The notes below the pieces were generated by a model. That model saw nothing but the letters and a program-made list of their open reading frames with translations. It had not been told where the DNA came from and did not search any database. Position numbers and translations under genes: made by a program. A stretch of DNA of 44,105 bases from Acidimicrobiia bacterium (GTDB lineage Bacteria; Actinomycetota; Acidimicrobiia; Acidimicrobiales; Aldehydirespiratoraceae): positions 1-44,105 of the forward strand of contig JAGWAO010000001.1 in the NCBI GenBank assembly GCA_021296315.1. The letters are read 5' to 3'. This document shows, piece by piece, positions 1-9,332 of the stretch; the first letter of the stretch is position 1, and every line of letters starts with the position of its first letter.

Positions 1-118
1 CCGAGCCGGACGGGCCCACCAGGAAGACGAACTCTCCCTTGCCGATGTCGATGGTCACGTCGCGCAGGGCCACCACATCACCCTTGAACACCTTCGTGAC
101 CTTCTCCATCTTGATCAT
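1..118 (-). CDS. ftsE: FtsE, cell division ABC ATPase (5' end only)
   Basis: The first 39 codons are present and the gene runs off the left edge. Translation starts MIKMEKVTKVFKG and stops within the Walker A motif (VGPSGS). FtsE is the cytoplasmic ATPase that works with membrane partner FtsX to control peptidoglycan hydrolases at division. The ATG (116-118) overlaps the TGA of prfB (115-117) in an ATGA arrangement, and prfB-ftsE-ftsX is the usual actinobacterial order. The short N-terminus alone could belong to another ABC ATPase; the neighbour makes FtsE the best call. Confidence 0.85.
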   Translation of the reverse strand, partial: MIKMEKVTKVFKGDVVALRDVTIDIGKGEFVFLVGPSGS

Positions 119-1287
119 CCCGCATCACCTCCGCCCGCCTGCGACGGCGTGGCGACAGTACCAGCACCCTCCACCGGTCCCGCGGCACCCGAGGCCCGGC
201 TCCATCGGAGCCAAGACTCCATGAACGGATCGAGGTCGCCGCCGAGCACTGCGTCGATGTTGGGGGTCTCGAAGCGGGTGCGCTGGTCCCTCACCATCTG
301 GTAGGGCTGCATCACGTAACTGCGGATCTGGCTGCCGAAGCCCACCTTGCGCTGCTCGCCCTTGATGCCGGCGATCTCGTCGGCCAGCCGCTTGCGCTCC
401 AGGTTGAGCAGCTTGGCGGCCAGCATCTGCATGGCCCGTTCCTTGTTCTGGTGCTGGCTGCGCTCGTTCTGGCAGCTGGTCACGATCCCGGTGGGCAGGT
501 GAGTGACCCGCACCGCCGAGTCGGTGACGTTGACATGCTGGCCCCCGGCTCCCGAAGAGCGGTAGGTGTCGATGCGCAGCTCCTTCTCGTCGATGGTCAC
601 CTCGTCGGAGACCTCGTCGAAGAAGGGGGCCACGTCGACCGCGGTGAACGCGGTCTGGCGCTTGCCCTCGTTGTTGAACGGCGAGATCCGCACCAGGCGA
701 TGCACACCGTGCTCGGAGCGCATCCAGCCGTAGGCGCAACGGCCCTTCAGCAGGAAGTCCACACTGGAGTACCCGGCTTCGGTGCCTTCCGACAGCGCGG
801 TCACCTCCAGGTCGAAGCCGCGGCGCTCGGCCCAGCGGCGGTACATCCGCAGCAGCATCTCGGCCCAGTCCTGCGAGTCCGTGCCCCCCTCACCCGACTT
901 GATCTGGCAGACCGCATCCCGCTCGTCGAACTCGCCGGTGAACAGCGAGCGCAGCTCGAGCTCGTCGAAGCGGGCTGCGATGTCGGCTACCAGCCGCGCG
1001 ATCTCAGCCTCCTCGGAGGCGTCGCCCTCCTCGACGGCAAGCTGGTTGAGGGTCTCCGCGTCGGAGACCTCGGCGGCCAGACGGTCGAACCTGGACAGGT
1101 CGTCGTTGATCGAGGCCAACTCGGACGTCACGGCACGGGCCCGCTCAGGCTGATCCCACAGATCAGGGCGTGACGATTCGGCCTCGAGCTGAGGAAGCCG
1201 AGTTCTCAGCGCGTCGATGCGGAGATAGGCCTCGGCCTCTTCGAGGCGGCTACGCAGTCGGCGCAGATCGTCGCCGAAGTCCTGCAC
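115..1287 (-). CDS. prfB: Peptide chain release factor 2 (RF2)
   Basis: A 390-residue class I release factor that ends translation at UGA and UAA. The codon-recognition tripeptide SPF (residues 202-204) marks RF2 rather than RF1, and GGQ (248-250), which triggers peptidyl-tRNA hydrolysis, is intact. The start is GTG at 1285-1287, 12 nt after the secA stop, and the stop overlaps ftsE. Many prfB genes carry a programmed +1 frameshift with an in-frame UGA near codon 26. Here the equivalent stretch reads Tyr-Leu-Arg-Ile-Asp with no UGA, so RF2 is made from one uninterrupted frame without that autoregulation. Confidence 0.97.
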   Translation of the reverse strand: MQDFGDDLRRLRSRLEEAEAYLRIDALRTRLPQLEAESSRPDLWDQPERARAVTSELASINDDLSRFDRLAAEVSDAETLNQLAVEEGDASEEAEIARLVADIAARFDELELRSLFTGEFDERDAVCQIKSGEGGTDSQDWAEMLLRMYRRWAERRGFDLEVTALSEGTEAGYSSVDFLLKGRCAYGWMRSEHGVHRLVRISPFNNEGKRQTAFTAVDVAPFFDEVSDEVTIDEKELRIDTYRSSGAGGQHVNVTDSAVRVTHLPTGIVTSCQNERSQHQNKERAMQMLAAKLLNLERKRLADEIAGIKGEQRKVGFGSQIRSYVMQPYQMVRDQRTRFETPNIDAVLGGDLDPFMESWLRWSRASGAAGPVEGAGTVATPSQAGGGDAG

Positions 1288-1299
1288 GGATGCTCGCTC

Positions 1300-4029
<2,730 letters not shown>

Positions 4030-4050
4030 CGGCCCGGACCCTTCCCCTGG

Positions 4051-4659
4051 TCAGCCGGCTTCGTCGATGAGGCCCACTGCCCCGTCGTCGCGGCGGTACA
4101 CGACGGCCGAGCGCCCGGTGTTCGAGTTGATGAAGAAGAAGAACCCGTGCTCCATCAGATCCATCTTCAGCGCGGCCTCCGACGGGGTGAGCGGGCCGAG
4201 ATGGAAGCGCTTGGTCTTGACGATTCTGAGTTCGGGTTCCGCCTCGCCGGATTCCTCCGGCTCCCAGCCGTCGAGAGCCTGACCGACCGGCTGGGAATCG
4301 ACGATCGGCAGGGGCTCCACCGCCGCTCCGGTCCGGATCGTGGCGCCGCGGCCCTGGTGGCGCCTCTGGAGCTTGGTGCGCAGCTTGCGGATCTGGCGCT
4401 CCAGCTTGGCCTCGGCGAGGTCCACGGCGGTGAAGGCGTCAGGGGCGTTGACCTTGCAGCGCAGAAGATGGCCGTGCCCGGTCAGGGTCACCTCACACGT
4501 CTCGCGGTCGACGATGCGTGGATTGCGGGCCTCGTCGAAGTGGACCTCGGCGGTGTCGAGATCGTCCAGGTACCGGTCGAGTTGGCCGATCTTGGTTCGC
4601 ACGGCCTCCTCAAGGCCCGGGGTGACGGCTATGTGGCGGCTGCTGATCGAGATCTCCAC
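4051..4659 (-). CDS. hpf: Ribosome hibernation promoting factor, long form
   Basis: About 202 residues, matching the long HPF form that binds the 30S subunit and pairs ribosomes into inactive 100S dimers. The N-terminal domain (MEISISSRHIAVTP onward) is the S30AE fold. After a linker, the C-terminal domain (VKTKRFHLGPLTPSEAALKM) carries the dimerisation motif ending in VGLIDE. I place the start at GTG 4657-4659 because AGAGAGG lies 6 nt upstream of it; the TTG at 4663-4665 has no spacing to that site. It lies between secA and comF, the usual actinobacterial order. Confidence 0.92.
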   Translation of the reverse strand: MEISISSRHIAVTPGLEEAVRTKIGQLDRYLDDLDTAEVHFDEARNPRIVDRETCEVTLTGHGHLLRCKVNAPDAFTAVDLAEAKLERQIRKLRTKLQRRHQGRGATIRTGAAVEPLPIVDSQPVGQALDGWEPEESGEAEPELRIVKTKRFHLGPLTPSEAALKMDLMEHGFFFFINSNTGRSAVVYRRDDGAVGLIDEAG

Positions 4660-4700
4660 GTCCAACCTCTCTGCTGATTAGCTTCGGCTTCGATGCGCTC

Positions 4701-5234
4701 TCATGGTAGAGGTACCGCGACAGGCTGCCGCGGCGCCGCCGGTGCCACTGTGGCCACCGCGGCCACCACGGCCGCGGCGCCGCCTGCTCGCAGCGCGGCG
4801 GCCGCGGCCCGCAGCGTCGAGCCGGTGGTGCACACGTCGTCGACGACCAGGACCGCCCCGCCGCGCAGGTGGTGCCGCACCTCCAGTTCCGGGCCCGCGA
4901 GCCGGCCGTGGAGGGTGCGGGTCGTCTGGGGCCGGTCGTCGAGCCGACGCAGCAGCCGGCGGGCTCTCAGCCCCAGTCGCCGGGCCACCGCGCGGGCCAG
5001 CAGCTCAGCGGGGTCGAAGCCGCGCTCACGGCGGCGCGTCGGGCTGCACGGCACCCAGGTGACGAGGCCCGCGGCCTGCGCCCCGTCCGCGACCACCGCC
5101 ATCCGGTCGGCGATCGGGGTGACGGCAGCGGTCTCCTGGCCGTACTTGAGCGCCCGCACCAGCTCTGCCGCGGCGCCCTCATGGCACCAGCCCGCCCACA
5201 TCGCGTCCACACCCTCGATCAAGGGACCCTGCAT
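4701..5234 (-). CDS. comF: ComF-family phosphoribosyltransferase-like protein
   Basis: A 177-residue protein of the ComF family. The PRPP-binding motif VLVVDDVCTTGSTL lies near residues 129-142 and the family motif LKYGQE near residues 29-34. ComF proteins are cytoplasmic and linked to DNA uptake or recombination. Typical members are 220-240 residues and begin with a four-cysteine zinc ribbon. That part is missing here; the only early cysteine is in AGWCHEG. The ATG at 5232-5234 is the only good start, and the AT-rich spacer upstream holds stop codons, so the short N-terminus seems real. Confidence 0.82.
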   Translation of the reverse strand: MQGPLIEGVDAMWAGWCHEGAAAELVRALKYGQETAAVTPIADRMAVVADGAQAAGLVTWVPCSPTRRRERGFDPAELLARAVARRLGLRARRLLRRLDDRPQTTRTLHGRLAGPELEVRHHLRGGAVLVVDDVCTTGSTLRAAAAALRAGGAAAVVAAVATVAPAAPRQPVAVPLP

Positions 5235-5311
5235 CCCGACAGCCTAACGGCTTCAGGATTGACAGCAACTGTAATATATTCAAAGTAATTGAGGATTAGT
5301 ATATTTGTAGA
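5235..5311 (-). promoter_or_regulatory. AT-rich spacer upstream of comF
   Basis: This 77-bp spacer between the SDR stop and the comF start contains an unusually AT-rich core (about 5265-5310) in otherwise GC-rich DNA. It probably holds the comF promoter; TATACT can be read on the minus strand within 5295-5310. A TATATT-containing stretch here weakly resembles the motif at 10963-10984 and 15042-15063, but only with a gap, so I do not count it as a third site. Confidence 0.4.
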
Positions 5312-6328
5312 TCACTGCACGGCGCCGGCGTCGGCGGCAGTGATGTGGCCCTGGTCGCGCATCCAGGCGATGGAGTCGGCCAGCGAGTCCGCCGCGGGGC
5401 GAAGGGTCACGCCGGTGTCCCGCTCGGTGAAGGAGTTGTCCCCGGCGCAGGTGTTGTACATGTACTCCACGCCCTCGGAAGTGAGGATCAGGTCGACGCC
5501 GAAGCGGCGGGTCAGGTCGCCGATCCAGCCCCACGCCAGGAACATCGCCCTGGGCATCTGCACGGACTTGAGGTCCCGGCCGGTGACCTCGCACAGCAGC
5601 GACAGCAAGTCGTCGGAGCTGAAGTGGTGGCCGAACATCACATAGCGCTTGGGACCGCGGCCGGCCTGCATCGATGCCGCAGTCACCGCGGCGATGTCGC
5701 GCACGTCGATCAGGTTCATCGTGTAGCCGGACGAGCGCAGGAAGGGCTTGGCCAGCCACAGCTTGAGCGGCTTGAACTGGGTCGACTCGCCGTAGTCGCC
5801 GGGGCCGAACACCCCGCCGGGGTACACGATGACGACGCCGTGCCCCGAGTCCTGGAGTCGCCGGGCCAGGCGCTCGCTCTCGGCCTTGGACCGCGCGTAG
5901 GGCATCCGGGCGCGGCCCACAGGGTGGTCGCCGGTCACCGGGTCGGTGCGGAACGGGAACAGGGCCGCGGTGCTGGACACATGCACGATCGGGTCGCAGC
6001 CGGCGTCCGCGGCCCCGCCCAGCACGTTGAGGGCTCCCGCGAAGTTGCTGGCCTCGATGGCGGCCTCGGAACTCGGGTCGGTTCCCACCACCGCGGCCGC
6101 GTGCACGACCGCGTCACAGCCGTCGACCGCGCCCGTCACCGCCACCGCGTCGGCGATGTCCCCCTCGACCGTCTCCAGCGAGGCGAGATCCACTCCCACC
6201 CGGGCCGTGACCGTCTCGAGCTTGGCCGGCGTTCGCACCAGGGCCCGCACGGTGTGGCCCGCGTCCTGAAGGGCCTTGGCCGCGTGGGACCCCACGAAGC
6301 CGGTGGCGCCGGTTACCAGGACCCTCAT
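5312..6328 (-). CDS. NAD-dependent epimerase/dehydratase (extended SDR)
   Basis: A 338-residue extended short-chain dehydrogenase. The N-terminus MRVLVTGATGFVGSHAAKAL carries the GxxGxxG nucleotide-binding loop. The catalytic pattern is VSSTAAL with YARSK, and a VVYPGGVFGPGDYG-like substrate-side segment follows. Sequence style is that of 3-beta-hydroxysteroid dehydrogenase / dihydroflavonol reductase relatives; the substrate cannot be named. The start is ATG 6326-6328, with GGGAGGG about 7 nt upstream; longer readings to 6385 lack support. A 60-codon fragment of a paralogue of its C-terminus lies upstream at 6418-6600. Confidence 0.85.
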   Translation of the reverse strand: MRVLVTGATGFVGSHAAKALQDAGHTVRALVRTPAKLETVTARVGVDLASLETVEGDIADAVAVTGAVDGCDAVVHAAAVVGTDPSSEAAIEASNFAGALNVLGGAADAGCDPIVHVSSTAALFPFRTDPVTGDHPVGRARMPYARSKAESERLARRLQDSGHGVVIVYPGGVFGPGDYGESTQFKPLKLWLAKPFLRSSGYTMNLIDVRDIAAVTAASMQAGRGPKRYVMFGHHFSSDDLLSLLCEVTGRDLKSVQMPRAMFLAWGWIGDLTRRFGVDLILTSEGVEYMYNTCAGDNSFTERDTGVTLRPAADSLADSIAWMRDQGHITAADAGAVQ

Positions 6329-6417
6329 AGCTCTGCCCTCCCGGTGATCTCGGGTCAGTTCTGCGGCAATGCCACCCAGTACCAACCCGAGATTCTGCGT
6401 CGGCTGGTGGTTCCAGC

Positions 6418-6600
6418 CTACGGCACGGGCCCGGCGTGGGTGGCGGTGATGTGGCCCTCGTCGCGCATCCAGGCGATGGTGTCGGTCAGCGACTCGGCGA
6501 TGGGTCGCAGCACGATGCCGGTGTCCTGCTCGGTAGCGGAGTTGTCGCCCGCGCAGTAGTTGAACATGTACTCGGTGCCCTCGGTGGTGAGCACCAGGTC
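6418..6600 (-). pseudogene. C-terminal remnant of a second extended SDR
   Basis: Reading leftward from 6600 gives 60 codons (DLVLTTEGTEYMFNYCAGDN onward) ending in TAG at 6418-6420. They align without gaps to the last 60 residues of the neighbouring intact SDR (5312-6328), with 42 of 60 identical, ending at the same point. No N-terminal part exists: homology begins where the stop codon of the classical SDR gene (6599-6601) lies. It is a tandem paralogue that lost its first 80 percent, probably when the classical SDR gene was joined or a deletion occurred. It is not expected to be translated. Confidence 0.85.
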
Positions 6601-7492
6601 ACTGCTCCAGCGGCCTGCCCAGCAGGGTCTCCACGATGGACCTTCCCGAACGGGGCGCGCCTCCAGCTTCGATGCCGCGGTGCCGCTCCGCGATGAACCC
6701 CTCGAAGTGGCCGTCGGTGAACAGCCAGAACTGACCGGCGACGATCGCCTCGAGGACCATGCCGCCCACCACCGACGGGTCCATAGCGTGCTTGTAGACC
6801 TCGCGCACCGCCGCGAGCGTCTCCGACTCGTCGTCGTCGGAGAAGACGTTCAGCGACCCGCGGCCGGCGTCGTCGAGGAGCCGTTCCGGGCGGTTGCGCT
6901 CGGAGTCCAGGATGTTGGTGGACACCAGGCCCGGGCACAGGCAGGTGACGCCCACACCGGTGCCGGAAGCCTGCATCTCGAGGTGGAGGGTCTCGCTCAG
7001 CGCCACGACGCCGTACTTCGACACGTTGTACGGTCCGACTCCGGGCGAGCAGAGGTGGCCGAGCACCGAAGCGGTGTTGACCACATGACCGGAGCCCCGC
7101 TCGATCATGTCCGGCAGGAACGCCCGGCAACCATGGATCACACCCCAGAGGTTGACGCCCAAGCACCACTCCCAAGTCTTCAGGGAGGCCTCCGCCACCC
7201 CACCCCGGCCGGCCACGCCCGCGTTGTTGCACAGCACGTCGGCAGGGCCGTAGGCCTCGGTGCAGGCGTCTCGCAGCGCGTCCACCGACGACCACGAGGC
7301 CACGTCGCAGGCGACCGCGATCGCCTCTCCCCCATCGGCCCGGATCGCCTGCACCGTCTCGTGCAGGGGCGGCTCCTCCACGTCGGCCACCACCACCCGC
7401 ATCGACTCGGCCGCGAACCGCTCGGCCATCCCCCGGCCGATGCCGCTGGCGCCCCCGGTGACCACTGCCACCTGGCCGGCTAGATCCTTCAT
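6599..7492 (-). CDS. Classical short-chain dehydrogenase/reductase
   Basis: A 297-residue SDR oxidoreductase. It shows the cofactor loop TGGASGIGRG near residues 13-22, the structural motif NNAG, the active-site serine in VVNTAS and the YxxxK pair in YNVSKYG. A long C-terminal extension after the catalytic region resembles SDRs paired with F420 enzymes in actinobacteria. The substrate is unknown. The ATG overlaps the TGA of the upstream F420-dependent oxidoreductase gene by 4 nt (7489-7492), so the two are translationally coupled. Its own stop codon abuts the SDR remnant. Confidence 0.9.
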   Translation of the reverse strand: MKDLAGQVAVVTGGASGIGRGMAERFAAESMRVVVADVEEPPLHETVQAIRADGGEAIAVACDVASWSSVDALRDACTEAYGPADVLCNNAGVAGRGGVAEASLKTWEWCLGVNLWGVIHGCRAFLPDMIERGSGHVVNTASVLGHLCSPGVGPYNVSKYGVVALSETLHLEMQASGTGVGVTCLCPGLVSTNILDSERNRPERLLDDAGRGSLNVFSDDDESETLAAVREVYKHAMDPSVVGGMVLEAIVAGQFWLFTDGHFEGFIAERHRGIEAGGAPRSGRSIVETLLGRPLEQ

Positions 7493-8385
7493 GCGCCCTC
7501 CGGCTGCGCCGCCGCCCGGCCGGGGGCCAGAGCGGCCAGCGCCTCGAAGTCGACCGCGCCGACACCCTCCTGCGGGTGCAGCACCTGGATGCAGACCTGG
7601 GTGGCCCCGGCATCGACGTGCTCGGCCAGCCGGCGCTCGATGGCGTCGACGTCGCCCCAGGCCACCATGGCGTCCACGAAGCGGTCCGAGAGCCCGTCGA
7701 TGTCGTCGTCGTCGAAGCCGAGCCGCTTCCAGCTGGCCCGGTAGCCGGGAGCCCGGGTGTAGAACTCCATGACGCTGGCGCCGGTGGCCCGGGCCTGCTC
7801 GGCGTCGGTGGTGAGCATCACCTTCTGCTCCACGCAGAGCTGCGGGTCGGGTCCCATCACCGAGCGGGCGAAGGCGGTGTGCTGCGGGGTGGTGTTGTAG
7901 GGGTGGGCGCCGTCGGTGCGCTCCGCCGCCAGCTCCAGCATCCGGGGGCCGAGGGCGGCCAGCACCACCGGCACCGGCCTGGACGGGGGCACCGAGGTGT
8001 AGCGGGCCGCGTCCATGGCGTCGAGGTAGGACCGCATGAACGACAGCGGCTTGTCGTAGGGAATGCCGCGGATCTTGCTCACGATGACCGGGCTCGACAC
8101 TCCCAGGCCCAGCGTGAACCGGCCGCCGGTCTGCTCGGCGACGGTGTACGCGCCCTGCTTCATTACCCCCGGGTGCCGGTTGTAGACGTTGGCGATACCG
8201 CTTGCCAGGCCGAGCGTCGACGTGACTGCGCCCAAGTGCGCAGTCAGCGCGAACGGGTCGCGCCCAAGGGTCTCCGCGACCCAGAGCCGCGAGTAACCCA
8301 GTTCTTCTGCTCTCCTGGCGAAGTCGGCGACATCGACAGCGTTGAGTGCGTCAGGAATGATCCAGCACCCTCGTTCGACCGCCAT
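7489..8385 (-). CDS. F420-dependent oxidoreductase, LLM family
   Basis: A 298-residue luciferase-like monooxygenase-fold enzyme. The N-terminus (MAVERGCWIIPDAL) and motifs AEELGYSRLWVAE, HLGAVTSTLGLASGIANVY and GRFTLGLGVSSP are typical of actinobacterial F420-dependent reductases (the TIGR03620-like group). It probably transfers hydride between F420H2 and an unknown substrate, in keeping with cofD and cofE in this window. A strong site AAGGGAGAA precedes the ATG. It is coupled to the downstream SDR. A truncated paralogue with the same start and upstream DNA is at 19831-20100. Confidence 0.9.
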   Translation of the reverse strand: MAVERGCWIIPDALNAVDVADFARRAEELGYSRLWVAETLGRDPFALTAHLGAVTSTLGLASGIANVYNRHPGVMKQGAYTVAEQTGGRFTLGLGVSSPVIVSKIRGIPYDKPLSFMRSYLDAMDAARYTSVPPSRPVPVVLAALGPRMLELAAERTDGAHPYNTTPQHTAFARSVMGPDPQLCVEQKVMLTTDAEQARATGASVMEFYTRAPGYRASWKRLGFDDDDIDGLSDRFVDAMVAWGDVDAIERRLAEHVDAGATQVCIQVLHPQEGVGAVDFEALAALAPGRAAAQPEGA

Positions 8386-8460
8386 CCGTTCTCCCTTCGG
8401 CCGGCCCGCGGCCCAACCGTAACGGCGGCTGCGGACTGCGGCACGGCCAGCGCCAGCCTC
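8386..8460. repeat. Upstream region shared with the truncated F420 gene copy
   Basis: The DNA just upstream of the F420 oxidoreductase start matches the region upstream of the truncated copy (20101-20165). Both share the TCCCTTC ribosome-site complement, then GCCGGC, CCCAAC, GTA, CGGCGG and TGC blocks in order with small gaps. The duplication therefore included the leader and probably the promoter. The remaining spacer to 8552 shows no gene. Confidence 0.6.
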
Positions 8461-8552
8461 CCATATCAGGCAGGCCGGGAAGCCTGCGTGGACATCGCCC
8501 CAATGTGACGACTCTCTCTCGACGGACTCGGTGGTGCCCTCGCGCCTGCTTA

Positions 8553-8882
8553 TCAGGAGGGCGGCGGCTGCGGCCAGGCACCAACTACCGGGTGGTCGGC
8601 TTCGACAGGCTCGACGCGGGCCGCGCCGCCGGGCGAATGGAGTCCGGCTACCTCGAAGAAGCTGGCGTTGATCTCAGCGAATGCTTGGTACTCGGCTGGG
8701 AGGAACGCTTCGGGGTAGATCGCCTCGACCGGGCAGACCGGCTCGCAGGCCCCGCAGTCGATGCACTCGTCGGGATGGATGTAGAGCATCCGGCCACCCG
8801 TGTAGATGCAGTCCACCGGGCATTCCGCGATGCAGGCGGCATCCTTGACGTCGATGCAGGTTGGACCGATCACGTAAGTCAC
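8553..8882 (-). CDS. Ferredoxin, FdxA-like 7Fe/8Fe type
   Basis: About 109 residues. The sequence [27 protein letters not shown] followed by [18 protein letters not shown] gives two cysteine clusters typical of actinobacterial 7Fe ferredoxins. The first cluster (Cx7Cx3CP) fits a 3Fe-4S site and the second (CxxCxxCxxxCP) a 4Fe-4S site. I choose GTG 8880-8882 because GGGAG lies 5 nt upstream and family members start MTYVI; GTG 8886-8888 lacks spacing. The Pro/Gly-rich tail is unusual. It lies downstream of the GMC oxidoreductase pair and could be their electron acceptor (inference). A 17-nt triplication covers the start. Confidence 0.88.
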   Translation of the reverse strand: MTYVIGPTCIDVKDAACIAECPVDCIYTGGRMLYIHPDECIDCGACEPVCPVEAIYPEAFLPAEYQAFAEINASFFEVAGLHSPGGAARVEPVEADHPVVGAWPQPPPS

Positions 8883-8927
8883 GGGCACTCCCGAGTCACG
8901 GGCACTCCCGAGTCACGGGCACTCCCG
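8877..8927 (-). repeat. 17-nt tandem triplication across a stop-start junction
   Basis: Three perfect copies of CGGGAGTGCCCGTGACT (minus strand) at 8911-8927, 8894-8910 and 8877-8893. The first copy holds the TGA stop of the small-subunit gene; the last holds the GTG start of the ferredoxin. Each GTGA is both a stop and a start. Reading from the GTG in one copy gives Met-Thr-Arg-Glu-Cys-Pro-stop, and that stop overlaps the next GTG by 4 nt. Two mini-ORFs thus bridge the genes. The ancestral junction was probably a simple GTGA overlap. Confidence 0.95.
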
Positions 8928-9332
8928 ATAGCCGGGGTGCCTGTCATAGACCCGCTCCAGCATCTCAACGTATTCGGGCTCGGCCGCCACCGACATCGGG
9001 CTGGGCTGCTGGCCGGGGTAGCCGATCAGCTCGCGCACATCGGCGCTGAGGTAGTAGGCACCGACAACGGTCGTGGACAAGACGGCGAAGTCGTCGGGTC
9101 GACTGGCCGCAAGTCGGCGGGCGAAGGCGGCGAGCCCGTCCGCGGGGGCCTCGTCGAGCAGAGCCATCAGCGGCCCTGCCAAGGCCGGAGCGGCGTCGAG
9201 GCATCGATCCAGCAGGCGGTCGGCCACGCCGACGGCCGAGGCGGCGGGCATGCCGAGCCCCTCGGCCACGAGGATGTCGGCCAGCCCCGCCAGCGTCAGG
9301 CGCTGGGCCGATGTCGGCCCGGAGTCGCTCAT
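8913..9332 (-). CDS. Gluconate 2-dehydrogenase subunit 3-like small subunit
   Basis: A 139-residue protein starting MSDSGPTSAQRLTLAGLADIL. The segment VVGAYYLSADVRELIGYPGQQPSP matches the AYY...V...IGYPG signature of the gluconate 2-dehydrogenase subunit 3 family, small partners that accompany FAD-containing GMC dehydrogenases. No Tat or Sec signal is visible, unlike many family members, so a cytoplasmic complex is likely. The ATG overlaps the TGA of the GMC gene (9329-9332). The family assignment rests on this C-terminal motif and the neighbour. Confidence 0.72.
   Translation of the reverse strand: MSDSGPTSAQRLTLAGLADILVAEGLGMPAASAVGVADRLLDRCLDAAPALAGPLMALLDEAPADGLAAFARRLAASRPDDFAVLSTTVVGAYYLSADVRELIGYPGQQPSPMSVAAEPEYVEMLERVYDRHPGYRECP

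Noticed and set aside
5270-5310. Third copy of the operator-like motif upstream of comF
   Set aside because: Alignment to the two good sites needs a gap and only about TATATT-like sequence is shared. AT-richness alone explains it.
8886-8888. Alternative ferredoxin start two codons upstream (GTG)
   Set aside because: The GGGAG site would be directly adjacent to it; family members begin MTYVI, matching GTG 8880-8882.
8877-8927. CRISPR-like array for the short tandem repeats (also 30677-30730 and 40068-40147)
   Set aside because: Units are 14-17 bp, directly adjacent with no spacers, and no cas genes are present.
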